Shown here: one piece after another, positions 58,688 through 64,000 of the stretch | How positions within the stretch are numbered: the stretch's first letter is position 1 | How the letters are laid out: each line of letters begins with the position of its first letter | Source: Botrytis cinerea B05.10 | Lineage: Eukaryota > Ascomycota > Leotiomycetes > Helotiales > Sclerotiniaceae | DNA length: 64,000 nucleotides | Direction: 5' to 3' | Assembly: GCF_000143535.2 (NCBI RefSeq) | Contig: NC_037322.1 | Span: forward strand, 682,001 to 746,000 | Notes under the pieces: generated by a model | Databases searched by the model: none | Seen by the model: only the letters and a program-made list of their open reading frames with translations | Told to the model about the DNA's origin: nothing | Position numbers and translations under genes: made by a program

Positions 58688-61600
58688 TTTGAAAGGATGT
58701 TGGTGATTGTGCTTGAAAGATGTAGAACTACTGACAGCGAGAGTAGATTCATTATATAGTCTTCATCTTCGCCAAGATATTCTCATCACGCCGGGTATAC
58801 TACATCTAGGTCCACTCACATAATTCACCAAGAGGTATTTTCAGAGGCAATCGATGAATATGGAAGTACGGGCAGACAGCCGGTCAATTGAGGCAGCCGA
58901 GTATGGTAGTACAACAATTTGACGTGTAATTTGCTCTACTTGCTCAAGCACTACATGGAGAGCGGGCTCTAGCAGCTGTCTAAGCCCGTGCTCATGCTAA
59001 TTACGGGTATTTGATGCAGGATCAGCAATCATATTCGGAGCGGAGGAAATGTTTCCGGAAGGAAAAAAGTAATGGCGAAGGTACGAGGCAAATATGCATG
59101 CCATGTAGGTTAATTAACATTAACTCGTCGCCGCTTTCACAATTGAGACGTCCCGGCTTCAACGGAATGCTAATTTACCATTAGGATTTCGCCCTGAACT
59201 CAATTATGACTGTTATCACGGCGACGATGCTAGGATCATTTAAGTTTATCCGTTTCGCTAGACTTAACAAAATCGACGTCTGGTGATAAGCAGGGTCTTA
59301 CAATACATTAGACTGTTTCTTGTAAGACGATCCAATAGTATTCTTCATTATGGAGATTTGCTTGCATATAATCAAGACAATCCGGGGACGCCAATAAGCT
59401 TAATTAATTAACCGGGATGAACAAGACCACAACCGCCGAAAAAAGACACCTCAGATTCTGCATCGAGCCTCCCCACACTCTCGCTGACATATTGTGGGGT
59501 CCCCATATAATTATCTGTAGATTATTGGGCATCACTTCGGATTTTGCGGGGAGAAACCAATTATATTTACCGCTTATGTTTCAAATGAATTGCGGATCTA
59601 GAAAGTCGCCAAACAGGCTAAATAGAACCATCCGAAGTGCCACAACACGCACCCGTGTGCCGCCATCTGTCCGATACAGATTTTTACCATGTGGAAATTG
59701 CATTTTCAAGATCATCAAATGATGATTGTCCTTGAATCCTTGTTATCTTAATTTCCATACAGTCTTTTGGGTGCATAATGCATCTATCAATGCTAAACAG
59801 TAATACCAGGAATTTCTTTCGCAGTGATATTGCACTGCCCCGAGTTATCGATATTTGAGAGGCTAATTGTGGATTTCATTTAGCTTTTGTGTAAGCGCCT
59901 ACCAGCGGACCGGCAAGCCGCCTCGTATGTACATATATACATCAATCGACTAAAGTTCGGAGGCGAAATGCTTGGCAGGAAGTCACAGTTCTTTTTTTTT
60001 TAATCAGTCTAGTACAAAGGTACTTTGAAAAGTGGATTTTATCACATTTTGACGGAGAGAAAGTTCCAATGGAGTAAATTGAAGGTCAGATTAAGTACCC
60101 ACCTTTCACCAAGTATCAGTGACATCTGCTTACAGCCAATCATGCTAGAATTCAAAGCCACACTGTTAACCTACTTCCAGCTCGTTGCAGATATATCTAC
60201 CGAGGTAGATTGCTGAAGAATCTTTTCGGGTCCTCTTTGTTCTCGTGACGAGCAAACAACCCCGATTCTCAGACCACATACGATGCCAAAAAAAAACAAA
60301 AGAAATGGCTCTCATCTGGCCGAACTATTTATCCGTGCCAAGAGCTTTCCTATCACAATAGAAGTTGTATTCTCTTCAAAATTTATCAATCCTCCAGCGC
60401 TACGGAGAAACACATGAACAAGGAATGGGACCCTGCCAAGTATATCACCTGCTCTACTATTCATAGCTGTCGACTCTTGCCAGCGATCATATACGGCTCG
60501 GGATACCCGCATTCCTATCTTTCATATCGAGGGATCAATACTGACATCTAATGAATCCTTCTAAATAAGAGCCAAGAATTAATCAACAGTCTAAATAGCC
60601 ACATCTATCTTCTGGTAAATAACGCCACACAGTTTGTCGGCAGCAGCAACCGATATGTTAAGCCGATGGCTTTGAGCTGCAGATCTCAAAAAGCTGCGCA
60701 TGGAGCTAGATGTGATAACCATGTCAGGCACCGGTTGGGAATCTGGGGTTGCCGTTCGTTCGTGTATTTCGCATAAACTGGATAGTGTTTTAGGCGGGTT
60801 GTGTCGTTATGTGCACCCGAGTGGACAATCATTTGGTGTTTGTTCAATATCTTCCTTTCCCTTGTTTTTTTCTCTTCCTCCGTACGACTCAATTTTTTTT
60901 TTTTCATCATTAATTTGTGTTCTCTCAGAAGTTCCTACCTCGTTCTTCGTCGGGATGTGAAGAGAGAACTTGTATTCATCAAAACGACTTGTGGAATGGG
61001 ATGGATTACGAAAAACACATCTCATGCTTCTTATATCATTTATTGTTCAAAGTCAAAAAAGCATCTCCTCGAGGGCGTTATGATGTATGTGGCGAATTAT
61101 CGCACAATCATCCATCCATCATAAATGCACACATCAGGAAGAACATGTTCTAACCGTTCTGTTGGAAGCCTCAATTCTTGCCACCTTTATTTCGATCATC
61201 GTCATCTTTTCATCGTTGTCGTTTGCGATAATTGCGTTGTATGAAACACCCTTATGGTATGAATTGCATATTGTTTTGAAAATTGGTTACACGTCTATGT
61301 ATGTACCTACCGTTCGTTGTACTGTCGTTGCTGTTTAGTTATTGCTGTTATTACTGTAATTCTTGGAAAAAGATTCACTTTTCTCTTGCTGTCCACTTAG
61401 TCACCTATTTCCTTGTGTCATTTTTTACACTTCTGCCTACTCGAGATGAGGTCATTGGTCAAACGTCGATGGTAAACTTCTATTATCGTATGTTCATCGT
61501 GCTTGAAAAAAATTGGTTTCGTATATGTTTATGTGCATCAGGACGTCCTCTTTCCGTCTGGCCTAGCGGGTCAAATTCATTCAGTTCAGTATTGGTTCTA

Positions 61601-62479
61601 TCACTATCATTCGGTCGATTCAAGTGCGGCAGATTGAATAAAGTCACATCAAAACCGTGTAAGGGCACGTTCGGGTCGATTTATTTCTTTAACAAACAAT
61701 TAGAAAATCGATTCTAGTGAGCCCCAATGTTCTATGACGAGCATCGGCTGTGTCGTGTTGAAATTGTGCAATTGTGTGACGGATATCTGGTGGTGTCGCA
61801 CTGATAAATTATTGGTTTAACAGAAACGTGATCGAGAAAAAATTGTGCTTTCTCAGCCAATGAAATTAGAGAAGGGGATATAATGATTTTCTTTTAAGTT
61901 CAAGTCCCAGCTTTATGGGTTCTTACAACTGCCTAGCTCTACCCTTTCGAGTATTCAACATCTTTGGTGTTCGTGATCCTATCTTCTCCCTACGAAATGA
62001 TAGTGATGCAGCAAGTCGTTGGAGTGGGGAGAGACAAGATATTACTGTTGAGCCTATGTTTTAACATGGGGGTAACTGTGAGAATAATTCCTGAAAAAAA
62101 AAGGGGGTGAGTGAGTTGAGTGTATGCGTATTGCTGATGCACCCCTTTCAACTATAACTCCGCATGAAGTTCTTTTTGGCTCCAGATACTGATTCCGTCA
62201 TTCGAGACTATTTGAAGCATAAGTACTTATGTTTCTAGAATAATACGGAGATGAAGCTATTATTTCGGCATACCAGAAATATAGGTATTCATGTTTGGCA
62301 TTCTGTTATGAATTATAAGGTATGTACCACTTTCTTTTAGATTTCTGAGGACAAAATTCTAACCTATTCCAGTTATAGTCTGCAAGTGCCACTACTACCA
62401 TTCTAAAATAAGACCACGAAAGTTTTGCCTAAGTTAAAAAGGCTTTGATAAGTTCCCTGCACACTCCTCCTTATCAGAT
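58688..62479. other. Gene-poor region of about 3.8 kb
   Basis: The first part is the cellobiohydrolase promoter. The remainder shows only short frames in several registers (for example around 60700-61720) with no recognisable motif. T-rich runs occur near 59993-60002 and 60892-60903. No RNA gene or mobile element was recognised. Confidence 0.35.
58751..58758 (-). promoter_or_regulatory. TATA-like box of the cellobiohydrolase gene
   Basis: The minus strand reads TATATAAT about 65-70 bp upstream of the cellobiohydrolase ATG, a typical distance for an inducible secreted-enzyme gene. Confidence 0.55.
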
Positions 62480-63444
62480 CTACCAAGTACTGGGCATGAT
62501 GCTCAATCGTCCTCCGTCAACCACAATAAGTGCGTGGGTACAATAAGCACCAGCTCTTGATGCCAAAAAGAGGATACATCCTGCCATTTCCTCCTCCGTG
62601 CCTGCTCTTTCTAACGGAATCTGATCCTTAGAAAAAACTCCGTCACCAATAAGCCCCATAGCCATTTCAGATGGGAATACTGGACTCGGTCAGCATTATC
62701 CGCAGGAATGTTTATTGGAAAGATTCTGGAAACTTACATCCGGGGGCAATAGTATTACACCTAATCTGATACGGTGCTAATTGTGTAGATAATTGCTTCA
62801 TCAAATGTGTAGTCGCAGCTTTACTTTGACCATAGATGATTCCACCAGGGGCTTTTCGATTTAAACCGCCAATAGAACTGGTAGCAACGACTTGACTCTT
62901 CTGCTCGACATTCCCTTTCTTATTTCCTTTATCCAATAGATCCAAGAAAGCCATGATACAAGAGAAAACAGCTACAGTATTTAATTCGAATGTCTTAGTC
63001 ATTTCCTCCATACTAGCACTTCCCCATGCGGAAGCAAATTCAGATATGGAAGAAGATGGGGTAATGGGTTTTGTAGCTTGAGGTCCAGCAATACCGGAAT
63101 TGGCGACTAAAACATTGATGTATCCTACTTCGGACTCGATCTTCGAGACGATGGAAGCTACTGCTTCTTTATCGGTTACATCGCCGACAATTGGAATGAT
63201 ATTGCCGGTGTCTACGGATGATGCGGCGGATTCAAGAACTTCTTTTCGGCGGCCGATAATGTATACTCTTTCGGCACCGTTGAGAGCCAGAGCGCGGGCC
63301 ATCATTAGACCAATACCTGGAATTTGATGTTAGAAAGGTAGGTAAATGGGTTGGATTATATATACCACTACCGCCGCCAGTGACGACAGCTACGAGTCCT
63401 TTGACATTGAATAGATTTGCTGCTAGGATCGATGAGGTTGCCAT
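62480..63444 (-). CDS. Short-chain dehydrogenase/reductase
   Basis: NAD(P)-dependent oxidoreductase of the classical SDR family. Three exons (63444-63366, 63316-62738, 62679-62480) give 285 residues; the Met at 63444 precedes SSILAANLFNVKGLVAVVTG directly. The cofactor motif TGGGSGIG is assembled across the first splice junction. The acidic-loop equivalent is IGRRKEVLE, which favours NADP(H) because Arg follows Gly. LVANSGI replaces the usual NNAG. The catalytic Ser is in VATSSIGG, and the YGQSKAA segment gives Tyr and Lys (YxxxK). The C-terminus is the typical IVVDGGRL strand. Substrate unknown. No clustering with other biosynthetic genes is evident. Confidence 0.92.
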
Positions 63445-63867
63445 GTTGTAGTTTGGTATGATGCGGTATGATATGATGAGCAAATCAGAGCCTGTGAATT
63501 AAAAAATGATAAATCGTGTAGTTAGATAAAAAAGATCATAGTTAAACAAACCGTTTATCTATTATTTATACCTAATTGCCCCTCGATGACTTAAAGAATC
63601 ACTTAAAGGGCGCTCGCTCACTAAGCATCAACCGTTACACTCCACTTCCCGTCTCAACCCCCACTTCCCGACCTATCGGATAGAACCTTTTTAATTCTGC
63701 CAAGAATTTCACCAGAAGCGAGAGCGGTGGACCTATCCCTGTCATAATTTTGAGCTCTCCATCGTGCACTAATTTTCTGCGCTCCAAATTTGTTCTTCAT
63801 TGTCCAAGTACATTTCCCATATCAAAACCCTCAATTTCTTCGCAATTGATCTATATCATAAAAAAGA
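63445..63867. other. Divergent promoter region
   Basis: It separates the minus-strand dehydrogenase gene from the plus-strand gene starting at 63868. No additional feature is supported. Confidence 0.4.
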
Positions 63868-64000
63868 ATGCCTAAACGTAAGCGCTCCTCTGCCGATCAG
63901 GATGATTCTCTTCCCTCCACCGACCGCGTGCGCAATTCCCGTCAAAATGACTTCAATATTCATCTCATCTCCGCTCGCAAACAACTTCGCAGCGCCCTCA
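63868..64000 (+). CDS. 5' end of a basic protein, possibly Bud22-like (partial)
   Basis: The window ends in this gene. The ATG at 63868 is followed by an open frame for 44 codons: PKRKRSSADQDD, then FNIHLISARKQLRSAL. The basic start looks like a nuclear or nucleolar localisation signal, and the helix ISARKQLRSAL is reminiscent of Bud22-type rRNA-processing proteins. A GTAAGC at 63878 just after the start could be a splice donor, so the first exon may be only a few codons long. Assignment is weak. Confidence 0.5.
   Translation, partial: MPKRKRSSADQDDSLPSTDRVRNSRQNDFNIHLISARKQLRSAL

Noticed and set aside
60686..61717. Several overlapping frames of 60-144 codons
   Set aside because: T-rich sequence gives Phe/Ser/Leu-rich translations in all registers; no motif or splice structure.
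1..64000. CRISPR arrays, operons, tRNA or rRNA genes
   Set aside because: None was seen. Repeats are simple microsatellites, genes have introns and individual promoters, and no tRNA B-box in a cloverleaf context was found by eye.

Overview
The window looks like nuclear DNA of a filamentous ascomycete. Genes carry several short GT-AG introns (mostly 45-70 nt) with CTAAC/CTGAC-like branch sites, there are no operons, and families such as a DIM-2-type DNA methyltransferase, a Zn2Cys6 regulator, a GH7 cellobiohydrolase with CBM1 and a GPI-type cupredoxin are fungal. The gene set would suit a plant-associated leotiomycete (Botrytis/Sclerotinia-like), but that is inference without a database search. 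Splice sites were assigned by hand from frame continuity, splice consensus and family motifs.

Layout: 0.3-4.6 kb, DIM-2-like cytosine methyltransferase (+). 4.85-6.07 kb, decayed dienelactone hydrolase (-). 6.9-10 kb, TAPT1/Emp65 family membrane protein (+). 11.0-12.4 kb, zinc alcohol dehydrogenase (+). 12.6-14.1 kb, RBR ubiquitin ligase (-). 15.2-16.4 kb, pseudokinase-like protein (-). 16.6-18.5 kb, PNPOx-like/ferredoxin-reductase-like fusion (-). 19.4-20.6 kb, FAD monooxygenase (-), divergent from a Zn2Cys6 regulator at 21.3-22.8 kb (+) whose zinc cluster is broken by a 1-nt shift. 22.8-27.0 kb is gene-poor. 27.0-28.8 kb, cytochrome P450 (+). 30.3-31.1 kb, cupredoxin (+), preceded by a hexanucleotide microsatellite. 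31.1-35.4 kb is gene-poor with a G24 tract. 35.4-36.7 kb, Ser/Thr-rich single-pass membrane protein (+). 37.5-38.8 kb, Cyc2-like mitochondrial reductase (+). 39.7-40.2 kb, small hypothetical protein (-). 41.1-43.0 kb, flavoprotein/F-box-like/WW-repeat fusion (-). 43.8-45.8 kb, decayed aminoglycoside phosphotransferase-like gene (+).

46.3-52.4 kb is the most unusual part: two head-to-head genes encode large, mostly helical, pore-forming-toxin-like proteins. The + strand one resembles alpha-xenorhabdolysin A (XaxA/YaxA). A 17-bp perfect inverted repeat lies between them. 53.8-54.5 kb, sulfotransferase-like protein (-). 57.0-58.7 kb, GH7 cellobiohydrolase with CBM1 (-). 58.7-62.5 kb is gene-poor. 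62.5-63.4 kb, short-chain dehydrogenase (-). From 63.87 kb, the 5' end of a basic, possibly nucleolar protein (+) runs off the window.

The genes do not form one pathway. Three gene-scale subsets may be functionally linked: the monooxygenase/regulator divergent pair, the toxin-like pair, and the group of decayed genes (hydrolase, phosphotransferase, frameshifted regulator) that marks the window as evolutionarily active.
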